A stretch of 64,000 nucleotides of DNA, taken from NCBI RefSeq assembly GCF_018638295.1, contig NZ_JABTTS010000013.1, positions 62,001 to 126,000 on the forward strand, given 5' to 3'. The notes under the pieces were generated by a model. It had not been told where the DNA came from. It searched no databases and saw nothing but the letters and a program-made list of their open reading frames with translations. The number at the start of each line of letters is the position of its first letter. Position 1 is the stretch's first letter. This document shows, in pieces, positions 25,934 through 33,559 of this stretch. Both the position numbers and the translations under genes were made by a program. This DNA comes from Streptomyces sp. CHD11 (GTDB taxonomy: Bacteria > Actinomycetota > Actinomycetes > Streptomycetales > Streptomycetaceae).

Positions 25934-26422
25934 GTGTCCCTGCAGGCCCCCGAGTTCTTCACCGAGCTATGCCTCCCTTTCCACGACCACGCCGTCGTGG
26001 GCAACACCTACTACGCCGCTCCCGTCCCGGGCACGCCGCTACGGCTGCGGATCGACTTCACCCGCACCATCCACGCGGACACCTACGGCGGGCTGCGTGT
26101 CGCAGTCGTCCACCCGGACCGCGGCGAGATCGACGCGGTGGCGCTCAGCTTCGTGGACCACGGGACCTTCCACCGCCGCGACGAAGCCACCCACACCCGT
26201 CCGAACACCAAGCAGTACGGCACCTTCGACACCTACCACCGCCCCGGCCGCCCGCCGTGGGACGGGGCCGTCACCACCGGGCTGCGCGATGCCATCGAGC
26301 AGTACACCGCCGTCTGGTTCCCCGGTGCCTGGGCCGCCTCCGCGCCCAAGCGCCAGGCCGGCCGCACGCCGCGCAGCACTCCTGCCCCGCCGGCCGCCCC
26401 CACAGGGGCCCGCACCCGCTGA
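25934..26422 (+). CDS. hypothetical protein between DUF317 genes
   Basis: 162 residues starting at a GTG with GGAGA 8 nt upstream. The middle is beta-rich (LRLRIDFTRTIHADTYGGLR, EIDAVALSFVDHGTFHRRD), with an aromatic/His segment (DTYHRPGRPPWDGAV) and a Pro-rich tail. No signal peptide. The repeated association of such proteins with DUF317 genes suggests a partner role, which is an inference. Confidence 0.6.
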   Translation: MSLQAPEFFTELCLPFHDHAVVGNTYYAAPVPGTPLRLRIDFTRTIHADTYGGLRVAVVHPDRGEIDAVALSFVDHGTFHRRDEATHTRPNTKQYGTFDTYHRPGRPPWDGAVTTGLRDAIEQYTAVWFPGAWAASAPKRQAGRTPRSTPAPPAAPTGARTR

Positions 26423-26536
26423 GCCTCTTCCCGATCCCCGCGCACCGCACGCCGCGTCAGCTATCGAGTAGGAGCCTCTCCTCTTGTTGCCCGATCCGCC
26501 CCCGACCCCTTCAAGGACCTTGACCCTGCCCAGACC

Positions 26537-27283
26537 GTGGGGGTTCTCCCGCGTCACCTTGCCGGTCCCGGCCAGGCAGACCTGGAGACGATCTGGTCCT
26601 TCCCCTCCGACGACGGCTGGCACCTTCACCAGGGGCTCGGAGGAATGGTGTTCGCCATCAGCCCCTGTGCCCGGCTGTGGACCCGCTTCGCACCCAAGCC
26701 CGAGGAGCGAGGACAGGGGACGTGGAGCATCGGCATGGACCGTGTCCCCTTCGGCCTGCGGGCCTGGGAGATCGCCTTCGACGCCACTACCCCCGCCGAA
26801 CTCTTGCGCGACGTCCACGCCGAGTTGCTCGACCTGTACCTCGGAGACCGCCACAGCGGCCAGGACCACCTGTTCGAGGACGCGAAGGCCCCGCACGAGG
26901 TGTACACGCCGCTCCTTACCCACGGCTGGAGTCACAACGTCAAAACGGACGGCACACAGAACTTCCTCCCACCGGACGGCCTCGGCGGCGTGCGCCACCG
27001 GTACGCCACCACCGGCTCCGACGGCCCGGTCTGGCGGGCCTGGGGCGGATACCCGAGCGAGCCGTACTGGCAGGCGCGGTTCTCTGCCGGCGCGCCCACC
27101 ACCCTCGCCGCGGCTTTCACCGCCTCGCTGATCTCCACCGAACCGCTACACCGGACCGTGAAACACATCCCTTTCCATACCCGTCGTCACCTTTACGCCG
27201 CACCCGCTGGGGCCCCGCAGCCACTCAACCGTCCGACCCCCGCGATACCACCCACCGGCCATACGACCGGCCGCACCCGCTGA
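26537..27283 (+). CDS. DUF317 protein, 5' end uncertain
   Basis: 248 residues from GTG: GVLPRHLAGPGQADLETIW, then two DUF317-like units. The real beginning may be further upstream: the same frame reads well back to about 26490 (SAPDPFKDLDPAQTV) but has no start codon there. A good Shine-Dalgarno with two TTG codons at 26481-26486 sits in the neighbouring frame, so a 1-nt indel near the start codon is possible. Function unknown. Confidence 0.68.
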   Translation: MGVLPRHLAGPGQADLETIWSFPSDDGWHLHQGLGGMVFAISPCARLWTRFAPKPEERGQGTWSIGMDRVPFGLRAWEIAFDATTPAELLRDVHAELLDLYLGDRHSGQDHLFEDAKAPHEVYTPLLTHGWSHNVKTDGTQNFLPPDGLGGVRHRYATTGSDGPVWRAWGGYPSEPYWQARFSAGAPTTLAAAFTASLISTEPLHRTVKHIPFHTRRHLYAAPAGAPQPLNRPTPAIPPTGHTTGRTR

Positions 27284-27312
27284 CCCCGACCGATCAAGGA
27301 GTCTTCTTCCTC

Positions 27313-28338
27313 GTGCACGCACGTCTCGTCCGATCCGCCGCCGCCATCGCCGTCGCCGCGGCCGGCACCCTCACCTGGGCGCCGGCCGCGAGCGCCGAGC
27401 CCTCCGAACCGAGCCCCTCGACCTCCGCCGCCCTTGCCGAGACTCCGGCCCCGGACGCGGGCAGCGTCGAGATCACCACCAAGGACACGGCCGGAGACGC
27501 CCTGCCCGGCGCCGTGTTCCTGCTGCTCGACTCCGCCGGCCAGGAAGCCGGACACGGGAAGACCGACGCACAGGGAAAGCTGACCTTCTCCGACCTCGCG
27601 CCCGGCGTCTACCGGCTCAAGGAGACGGCCTCCGGCAGCCCGCTCCACGAGGTCGTCGCCGACCAGGACGTCATCGTCACCCCGGGCGCGACCACACGGC
27701 TGACGATCACCGACCCCTTCAAGGCCGCCAAGGTCCTCCTGCAGGTTAAGGACGACAAGACCGGCAAGCTCCTGCCCGGCGCAACCGTGAACATCGGCAC
27801 CGGCACCTCGACGCTGCTCACCCTAACCACGGGAGCCAAGGGCACGGCCTCCGGAGAGCTGCCCATGTCGAGCCGAAGGGCCCAGTTCTGGGTCAAGGAG
27901 ATCAAAGCCCCTGCCGGCTATGACCTGTACAAGCCGACCAAGACGTTCACCGCTGGTCCCGGCGACCCGGTGACCGTGACCGTCAACAACGCCAAGACCC
28001 CCACCGACTCGAAGCCCGAACCCTCGGTCAAGCCCACGCACACGCCCACCGACACCCCCTCCAGCCCCGGCAAGCCGAACAGCGGTACCGAAGGGGCCAC
28101 GCCGTCCGCGTCGGGCAGCGACACACCGGAACCCGACTCCTCCAACGTCGCCGCCACTCCAGTTGGCGACTCCACACCGAAGACGCCGACGGGCACCCTC
28201 GCCCACACCGGCGCTGACGCCACACCATGGCTGATCGGCGGAGCGGCCGTCTTGATCGTCGGAGGTGGAGGCGCCCTTATCATGGCTCGCCGCCGACCCG
28301 TGGACGACTCCAACGATGACGGCTCCGCCGAGAGCTGA
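27313..28338 (+). CDS. SpaA/prealbumin-like surface protein with LAHTG sortase signal
   Basis: 341 residues. Signal peptide (AAAIAVAAAGTLTWAPAASA), then two SpaA-type beta domains (residues about 50-140 and 145-225) with VEITTKDTAGDALPGAVFLL and LLQVKDDKTGKLLPGATVNI, each followed by a GVYRLKE/FWVKEIKAPAGY strand typical of pilin-like folds. A Ser/Pro/Thr-rich stalk of about 70 residues leads to TLAHTGAD, a hydrophobic segment and RRR. LAxTG is the motif recognised by class E sortases of Streptomyces. It is thus wall-anchored and could act in cell contact. A terminator follows. Confidence 0.87.
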   Translation: MHARLVRSAAAIAVAAAGTLTWAPAASAEPSEPSPSTSAALAETPAPDAGSVEITTKDTAGDALPGAVFLLLDSAGQEAGHGKTDAQGKLTFSDLAPGVYRLKETASGSPLHEVVADQDVIVTPGATTRLTITDPFKAAKVLLQVKDDKTGKLLPGATVNIGTGTSTLLTLTTGAKGTASGELPMSSRRAQFWVKEIKAPAGYDLYKPTKTFTAGPGDPVTVTVNNAKTPTDSKPEPSVKPTHTPTDTPSSPGKPNSGTEGATPSASGSDTPEPDSSNVAATPVGDSTPKTPTGTLAHTGADATPWLIGGAAVLIVGGGGALIMARRRPVDDSNDDGSAES

Positions 28339-28351
28339 CCCAACCGACCTC

Positions 28352-28389
28352 ATGAAGCTCCCGGAATCATTCGATTCCGGGAGCTTCAT
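28352..28389 (+). terminator. strong intrinsic-type terminator
   Basis: A 17-bp perfect stem (ATGAAGCTCCCGGAATC / GATTCCGGGAGCTTCAT) with a 4-nt ATTC loop, 14 bp after the surface-protein stop. It closes the plus-strand accessory operon. There is no pronounced T tract, as often in Streptomyces. Confidence 0.8.
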
Positions 28390-28470
28390 CGTGCGAGCGT
28401 GAACGGAGGCGCAGCTCCTTGGCTCGAAAACCAGTGACAGTACTTTGTTTCAGGCTGATGAATGTGCGCT

Positions 28471-28617
28471 CTACCGTGCCCTGAAAATCACCCCCAGGAT
28501 CCGCTCAGCCCTCGCCCTCACCTGCGGATCAGGGTGTGCGAGTGCTACGACAAACAGTGCCGTGAGCAGGGCGAAGATCGGGCTGGATGTGATCATGACC
28601 TGCGTTTCGAGTCCCAT
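28471..28617 (-). CDS. 48-residue small membrane protein
   Basis: An ATG at 28617 encodes a polypeptide with one hydrophobic segment (SSPIFALLTALFVVALAH) followed by a charged helix (DPQVRARAERILGVIFRA). The one-span plus HPDPQVRARA layout looks like a real small actinobacterial membrane protein and not like a chance frame. It lies alone in a lower-G+C region between the plus-strand terminator and an accessory gene. Function unknown. Confidence 0.5.
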   Translation of the reverse strand: MGLETQVMITSSPIFALLTALFVVALAHPDPQVRARAERILGVIFRAR

Positions 28618-28811
28618 GTGCAGCGACGGTATCGGATGCCCTTCGCGGCTCGAATTTCCTCTAATGTGCCTTCGGGTGGGGAATTGCGTTTAGGTAATAG
28701 GATCACCTCTAAAGGATTGCTGGTCACGCGCATAAAGGCACCCGGATTCTTCGCCCCGCCGCCGGAGTAGGGTGCAATTCGATTGTGATGGGTCTCACTT
28801 AGGGAACCGGG

Positions 28812-29033
28812 ATGAATCCGCGCAGATCCCAGCCCCGTTCTGGGGAATGCGGAGCTTGCTGGGCTGCAGGCGGACGAACGCAGCTGCGGGCCGTGGCGGC
28901 GGGCGAGATGCCCTGGAGGCAGGAGATTGCTGCTGCCCTGCCACCCGCCGTCCACGCTCAGTCGGGGCGCAGTGCGCTGGCCGACGCCTGGCGTGAAGCC
29001 GGCTGGACCGTTCGGGCCCTCGGGTGTCCCTGA
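28812..29033 (+). CDS. small hypothetical protein
   Basis: 73 residues with GGGAACCGGG before the ATG. The second half (EMPWRQEIAAALPPAVHAQS, ADAWREAGWTVRAL) is a plausible helix-rich domain with a helix-turn-helix-like spacing. The upstream 190 bp (28618-28811) hold no other frame of quality and are relatively A+T-rich, so they may contain its promoter. Identity unknown. Confidence 0.42.
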   Translation: MNPRRSQPRSGECGACWAAGGRTQLRAVAAGEMPWRQEIAAALPPAVHAQSGRSALADAWREAGWTVRALGCP

Positions 29034-29093
29034 GTCCTGGCGGGGGACATAAAAGCCTGCGGCCGACGTCACCCGGATGGTTGCGCTGGGTGC

Positions 29094-29990
29094 ATGTTTG
29101 AGTGTGCGCTTTGCGGCGCCCCTGTCAAGGGGCGCCGCGAACATGTCCGTCCCCGCTGGCTCTTGGAGCGCTACAAGGACGACGGTCCCTTCATCTTCTA
29201 CAAGGGCGCGGAGCCGATCCCCTATCGGAGCGGAATAACGGAACGGTCGCAGCTGTCACGCGTGATGGCTCCTGCCTGCGGGCAGGGCGACGCAAGCGGA
29301 CGCGACTGCAACGGCTGGCTTGACACCCACTTCGAGAAGCCCGCCAAGGATCACGTCCGGGCCTTGCTGAACGGCAAAGCCATCAGCGGCTCCGCCGTCG
29401 AAGCCGCAGCCAGCTGGGCGGTCAAGACCCTTCTTCTCGAACAGCATCCGGAGGCGCACGACGCGGAACTACCTAACCACGAACGCGAGTCGTGGCCGAA
29501 CCTCGACACCCTACTGTTCCCCATGCGGGCGACGGGACAGTTGCCACCCGATCTGTCCCTGTGGTGCACCGTCACCAGCCAAGAGGAGGCCGGACCGGAC
29601 ACGCCTGACGAAGTCGTCCTGCTCCCGCACCTCCACGTCGCCGGGCAGGCTCCAGCAGTCTTCGAATTCTCGGCATTCGGCTACGGGATGACGGGCGGAC
29701 GGCAGCTTGCACTGCAGTTGTTGCACCACCCGTACGTCGAAGTCGAGCACCCTTTCGAGGCGGCGAACCTCGCCACACGGCTCTGGCCCGAGCCTCCCAC
29801 CACGCTCGACCCGGCCGAGATGCCGACGCTCGGCATCCAGGGCACACAACACTGGAACCGAACCTTCTGCAAAGGAGGGGACATGACCGATCTGAACCTC
29901 ATCCGCATGTCTCAATCCGCTTTCTTCCACGAGCTCGTCAGCCCTCGCATCACGGTTCGCGAACCGAGGTCAGGCGGACTCGCTGTCTGA
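29094..29990 (+). CDS. hypothetical protein with HNH-like zinc knuckle
   Basis: 298 residues. The N-terminus has FECALCGAPVKGRREHVRP: a Cys-x2-Cys pair followed by an EHVRP sequence that resembles the start of HNH-type nucleases (CxxC...EHxxP), and a later Cys pair (ACGQGDASGRDCNGW) could complete a zinc site. The remaining 200 residues are not recognised. Codon bias is weaker than in its neighbours, which suggests recent transfer. It stands alone. A defence-related or mobile role is possible but unproven. Confidence 0.6.
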   Translation: MFECALCGAPVKGRREHVRPRWLLERYKDDGPFIFYKGAEPIPYRSGITERSQLSRVMAPACGQGDASGRDCNGWLDTHFEKPAKDHVRALLNGKAISGSAVEAAASWAVKTLLLEQHPEAHDAELPNHERESWPNLDTLLFPMRATGQLPPDLSLWCTVTSQEEAGPDTPDEVVLLPHLHVAGQAPAVFEFSAFGYGMTGGRQLALQLLHHPYVEVEHPFEAANLATRLWPEPPTTLDPAEMPTLGIQGTQHWNRTFCKGGDMTDLNLIRMSQSAFFHELVSPRITVREPRSGGLAV

Positions 29991-29993
29991 GCG

Positions 29994-30277
29994 CTGGCGG
30001 CGCCACGAGACCCTCACCACCTCACCGCCGGCACCAGCACCCTGCGCGTCATCGACGGCCGCGGCACCCTGAGCACCGACTCCTGACACCGGCACAATTC
30101 CTCCGTCTCGCCCAAGAAACCGAAACGGCTGAGTTCGCTGTCAAACGACTCGATTGGATGACAAGGGGCAGCAGTTCGCCGGGGGCAGACAGGAAAGATC
30201 TCGGGAAGACTGGCCAACGGACGCGAGGGCATGTCAACGTAGACGACCTTGCAAGAAACCCCAGGTCAGAGAGGTGA
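29994..30277 (+). pseudogene. two-frame coding remnant
   Basis: Two good coding segments overlap in different frames: 29994-30086, ending LRVIDGRGTLSTDS-stop, and 30083-30277, beginning LTPAQFLRLAQETETAEFAV. Read through a 1-nt shift at about 30084, they would form one continuous sequence. There is no start codon with a Shine-Dalgarno for either part. I take it as the decayed 3' part of a lost gene. It also supplies the GAGAGGTGA Shine-Dalgarno for the next gene. Confidence 0.35.
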
Positions 30278-30283
30278 TTGCCC

Positions 30284-30637
30284 GTGACCGTGGCTCCTGC
30301 GGGTCCCGGTTTCTCCACCAACGTTGAAGTCCTGCGACCGCGGGAGTGGCAGCTCGGCCCCGGTCAGCCGACTCTGGTCATGGACCAGTTCTCCGCCGAG
30401 GACTTCCACTTGATCGTCGATGATCGCGCGGACGTGCACGTCAGCTCCAAGGACGGCCGGTTCTACCTCGGCTGGTTCCCGCACGGCCGCCCCGGCACGG
30501 ACCGCGAGGGATGGAAGATCGCCGTCACCGGAACCGCCCAGGTCCGCGGCTACCACCTGTCGTTCGACACCGAGACGCCGGCCGACATCATCGCCGCCAC
30601 CGTGGCGAGGGTGCTGGAGACCTCACGCTACCTCTGA
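30284..30637 (+). CDS. single-domain DUF317-type protein
   Basis: 117 residues from the GTG at 30284 (GAGAGGTGA at the right distance; a TTG two codons earlier is an alternative). The order is a DUF317-like strand pattern (FHLIVDDRADVHVSSKDGR, FYLGWFPHGRPG, WKIAVTGTAQVRGYHLSFD) and a final helix (PADIIAATVARVLETSRY). It is a single unit, unlike the two-unit DUF317 genes at 25038 and 26537. Unknown function. Confidence 0.65.
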   Translation: MTVAPAGPGFSTNVEVLRPREWQLGPGQPTLVMDQFSAEDFHLIVDDRADVHVSSKDGRFYLGWFPHGRPGTDREGWKIAVTGTAQVRGYHLSFDTETPADIIAATVARVLETSRYL

Positions 30638-30742
30638 CAGCGCGGACATCGACACATGGTGCCCGCCCTGTGAGCGCCGGCCGTTCCCGACGGCTGGCCC
30701 GTATCCCCCTGCCCCGTATTCCCGCGCCCCAGGAGGCTGTCC

Positions 30743-31033
30743 GTGACGTCCCCGGAGATGACCGTCGGCGATCTCATCGACCTGTTGTCCGGCTGCGACC
30801 GGAGTGCTCCGGTCCGTCAGGCTATGAACCCGTTCTTCCCGATGGCGCACCGCTTGACGCAGGTCCTGCAGTCGGTCGACGAGACCGGCCGGACCGTTGT
30901 CTACCTCGCCGAAGGACGGGACGAGGACGCGCAACTCGGCCACCTTCCGTCGGAGGTCGCCATCGCCCTGACCTGGCAGGGCCCCGTCCAGGCGCCCCCG
31001 CGTCGCCCTCGCCGCCGCGCCGGCGGCAACTAG
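30743..31033 (+). CDS. small hypothetical protein
   Basis: 96 residues from a GTG with an AGGAGG 11 nt upstream. DLIDLLSGCDRSAPVRQAMN and a strand segment (RTVVYLAEGRDEDAQLGHL), then an Arg/Pro-rich basic tail. It is located between two DUF317 genes and 105 bp after the first. No recognised domain. Confidence 0.58.
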   Translation: MTSPEMTVGDLIDLLSGCDRSAPVRQAMNPFFPMAHRLTQVLQSVDETGRTVVYLAEGRDEDAQLGHLPSEVAIALTWQGPVQAPPRRPRRRAGGN

Positions 31034-31048
31034 ACCCACACCGAGCCC

Positions 31049-31870
31049 TTGGAGGCGCCCCTGTACCCCGACCTTCCGCCCGACCCGTCCGCCCCGCGCG
31101 GCGGCCAGCCCGCGTTCTGGGTCGGCCCCCGGCACTTGGCCGGTGACGATGGACGCCTCTACGACGCCGTCGCTGACGCGCTCGCCGGCCTGGGCTGGAC
31201 GAGCCTGACGATCGTCCGCGGACGGCACGAGCCGGACGAGGCACCGGAGGACCGCCAGGTCCTGCGCAGCACCGTCTTGCACATCAGCCCCGACGCCTTG
31301 CGCTGGGCCCAGTGGGGCTTGGCGGACGAGCCGTTCCACCTGGGCGAGCTGCCGATCGCCTGGCAGATCTCCGCCCGAGCCGAGGCGAGCAGCCCGCTCG
31401 CCCAGTGGTCGGCCTACTTCACCCGTGACGTCCCCGGCGAGGCGGTGGTCGACTTCCTCGTCGCGCTCGACGCAAGCGACCAGCCTGCCGTGCCGCTCGC
31501 CGGATCCGAGCTGGTCCTTGACGCTGTCGCCGCCCACGGATGGTTCCGCGACATCGACCAACCCCAGGCGGCGGCGACGGACCCGACGTTCACCTCGCAC
31601 ATCAGTCTCGGCGAGGTCCCGCCTCTCATCCAGGACGCCGACCCGCGGGCCCTGTCCGCCGAGGGCGACGAGATGGGACTGGTCGGATGGCAGGCGTGGG
31701 CCGAGCCTGTGCTCAGCGCGCCATGTCTGTGGGCGGCATCGTTCGCCGCCAGCGTTCCGCACGATCTTGTCGCCGCTTTCGCCGCCTCCCTCAGCTCGAC
31801 CGCACCAGTCCTGCGGCGGGTACTGCCCGAGGCCACCCAGGAGCGACTCCTGCGCGCGCCGACCATCTAA
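31049..31870 (+). CDS. DUF317 protein
   Basis: About 273 residues. The first unit begins AFWVGPRHLAGDDGRLYDAV and the second follows at SELVLDAVAAHGWFRDID, ending with the helix VAAFAASLSSTAPVLRRVL that also closes other DUF317 genes here. The TTG at 31049 is listed, but a GGAGG at 31050-31054 followed by CTG at 31061 suggests initiation may occur at a non-standard codon there. Followed by a terminator. Confidence 0.7.
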   Translation: MEAPLYPDLPPDPSAPRGGQPAFWVGPRHLAGDDGRLYDAVADALAGLGWTSLTIVRGRHEPDEAPEDRQVLRSTVLHISPDALRWAQWGLADEPFHLGELPIAWQISARAEASSPLAQWSAYFTRDVPGEAVVDFLVALDASDQPAVPLAGSELVLDAVAAHGWFRDIDQPQAAATDPTFTSHISLGEVPPLIQDADPRALSAEGDEMGLVGWQAWAEPVLSAPCLWAASFAASVPHDLVAAFAASLSSTAPVLRRVLPEATQERLLRAPTI

Positions 31871-31898
31871 CGGCCCGCGTACCGCACTCGATGATCGC

Positions 31899-31935
31899 AG
31901 TCCGGCACCCTCCCCCGGGGGGTGCCGGACTTTCT
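31899..31935 (+). terminator. intrinsic terminator after the DUF317 group
   Basis: AGTCCGGCACC pairs with GGTGCCGGACT (31921-31931) around a C/G-rich loop, and is followed by TTCTTG. The 11-bp perfect stem lies 29 bp after the DUF317 stop and ends the plus-strand unit. Confidence 0.78.
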
Positions 31936-32063
31936 TGCTTCTCGGGTGAGGGGGGCGTTCGGTCTTCGATGCTCACCGTGCTCTATGTCCAGCTCGGTCA
32001 GGTCCGAGCCCGGTACCAGGGCAAGCCGCTCGCACCGTTCAACGCGTCAGTCAGTAACGCACT

Positions 32064-32094
32064 GCTGCCCCCGACCTGCGGTGGTCGGAGGCAG
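32064..32094 (-). terminator. terminator of the minus-strand lipoprotein gene
   Basis: GCTGCCCCCGACC pairs with GGTCGGAGGCAGC with one mismatch around the loop TGCGGT. It lies 18 bp beyond the lipoprotein stop on the minus strand and, with the plus-strand terminator at 31899, separates the converging units. Confidence 0.6.
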
Positions 32095-32111
32095 CGTGAC
32101 GTGCACGCAGG

Positions 32112-32804
32112 TCAGCTCGTTGCCGTGGCCTTGGCGAGGGCCTTGTCGAGGTGGCGGTCGACGAGAGCCGGGGAGCCGGAGACGATCAGCAGCAGGCTGT
32201 CGTCACGGATGGCGGTCTGTTTGACCACGGTGCTCCGCCCTCCCGTGGAGAACGTCAGGAGCTGGCTCCACTGCTCGTCGCCGAGGCCGTGGGGCGCGGG
32301 CAGCTTCTGTGAGGTCATGTCGACAGGGGTGCCGCCCGCGACGACCTGATAGGTCGGGCAGCCGGTCATCGCGTCGAAGATCCGGCCGATGCCCTCGGAC
32401 AGCTTCTGCGCGCTGTCGCTGTACAGCTCCTCGGAGATTTCCGAGGAGCTGCCGCCGTAGGTGAAGTCCGCCTTCGCCTTGTGCGGGAATGCGAGTGTGC
32501 CGTCAGTCGCCGCGTCGTCGCCCAACTCGCTCAGGGCCGGGCAGCCGATGACGGTGACGTCGTCGTGCTGGGCCGGACGTTCCGGCTTGGGAAGGTAGCC
32601 GCTGCCGAGGTCGCTCGGATCGAGCAGGCGGGACTCGAGTGCGGCCGATGAGAGTGCGGCCGGCTCCTGGACGGCGTCGGTCGGCTTTCCCGTATGGGAG
32701 GAGGAGGTCTGGTGCTTGGACCTGGTGGTGTCGATGGAGCAGGCGGGCACAGCGAGGAGGGTGGCGGTGATGCCGAGTGCGGTGGTGGCGACGCGAACGC
32801 GCAT
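32112..32804 (-). CDS. secreted lipoprotein
   Basis: 230 residues with a lipoprotein signal peptide (ATTALGITATLLAVPACS; lipobox VPAC). After a Ser/Thr linker, the soluble domain of about 170 residues has regular strands and two Cys residues (VIGCPALSEL, MTGCPTYQVV) likely to form a disulfide. This resembles the PknH/LppH-type sensor-domain lipoproteins of actinomycetes. Terminator downstream; no operon partner of clear function. Confidence 0.75.
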   Translation of the reverse strand: MRVRVATTALGITATLLAVPACSIDTTRSKHQTSSSHTGKPTDAVQEPAALSSAALESRLLDPSDLGSGYLPKPERPAQHDDVTVIGCPALSELGDDAATDGTLAFPHKAKADFTYGGSSSEISEELYSDSAQKLSEGIGRIFDAMTGCPTYQVVAGGTPVDMTSQKLPAPHGLGDEQWSQLLTFSTGGRSTVVKQTAIRDDSLLLIVSGSPALVDRHLDKALAKATATS

Positions 32805-32883
32805 GACGGAACTGACCCCTTGGTGCTAGGCGACGGGTGGTCAGTGCGGGCCCACGGGCCCGGTGGGGTCGTAGGAGTGGTGG

Positions 32884-33372
32884 TCAGTGCCCGAGGTGGC
32901 GCAGGCAGTCCTCGAACGTGGCGTGCGTCGCGTCCGCCGGCCCGGAGTGCCGGTTGTACCAGGCGGTGTCGATGCGGGTCTCCAACTGCTGGTGGCCGGC
33001 CCGGCAGCGCAGCCAGATCTCACCGTGAGTGGAGAGGATGAGCCAGTCCCGGTATGCGCCGCACTCGACACAGGCGGCCATCTCACCGTCTAGGACCAGA
33101 GGCTGCTTCCACGGCATCATCTTGCCTTCGACCTGGTCGTGGCTCGGCACCCGCAGTTCCGGCGGGAGGAAGTCGTCCACGATGGCGGTCGGCTCGACGG
33201 ACTGTGGCTCGGGTGCTGGCACTCCGATGCCGGGCGGGACTTGGCCCTGCAGTTGCGCGTGCAGTTCGGCGAACCGTCTCTGAGCTTCGCTTAGTTCCTT
33301 GGCCCTGCGGCGTATTCGGTGAAACACCCTGGCGCTCTCCTCTACCTTGGCACCTCGTCCTGCGCGTTTCAT
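32884..33372 (-). CDS. hypothetical protein with zinc-knuckle-like C-terminus
   Basis: 162 residues. A charged helical N-terminus (ARVFHRIRRRAKELSEAQRR), a Pro-rich linker, then MAACVECGAYRDW and WLRCRAGHQQLETR, which together give Cys-x2-Cys...Cys-x3-His, a plausible zinc site. It lies 80 bp upstream of the lipoprotein and about 190 bp after the relaxase on the same strand. The intervening sequence shows no convincing gene. Function unknown; DNA binding is possible. Confidence 0.6.
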   Translation of the reverse strand: MKRAGRGAKVEESARVFHRIRRRAKELSEAQRRFAELHAQLQGQVPPGIGVPAPEPQSVEPTAIVDDFLPPELRVPSHDQVEGKMMPWKQPLVLDGEMAACVECGAYRDWLILSTHGEIWLRCRAGHQQLETRIDTAWYNRHSGPADATHATFEDCLRHLGH

Positions 33373-33559
33373 GATCGTGCCTCATGCCCCTGGTGGTTTC
33401 AATTCACAAAGTCCACAGTCCCCTCCGGCCAGGTCAGCAGGGGCACTCGGCCCCTCGGCTGCCCGGATGACGAGCCTGCCGCGATGCGTGTCGCGGTATG
33501 GCGCGGCGGTGTTGCCACGGCGGTGATGCGGTGAGACTGCGTGCCGGCATCCGGTGGGC

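Noticed and set aside
28365..28385. TTCGATTCCGG resembling a tRNA T-arm, possible attachment site
   Set aside because: It is half of a 17-bp perfect hairpin behind a gene, and no acceptor or anticodon arm or integrase gene is nearby.
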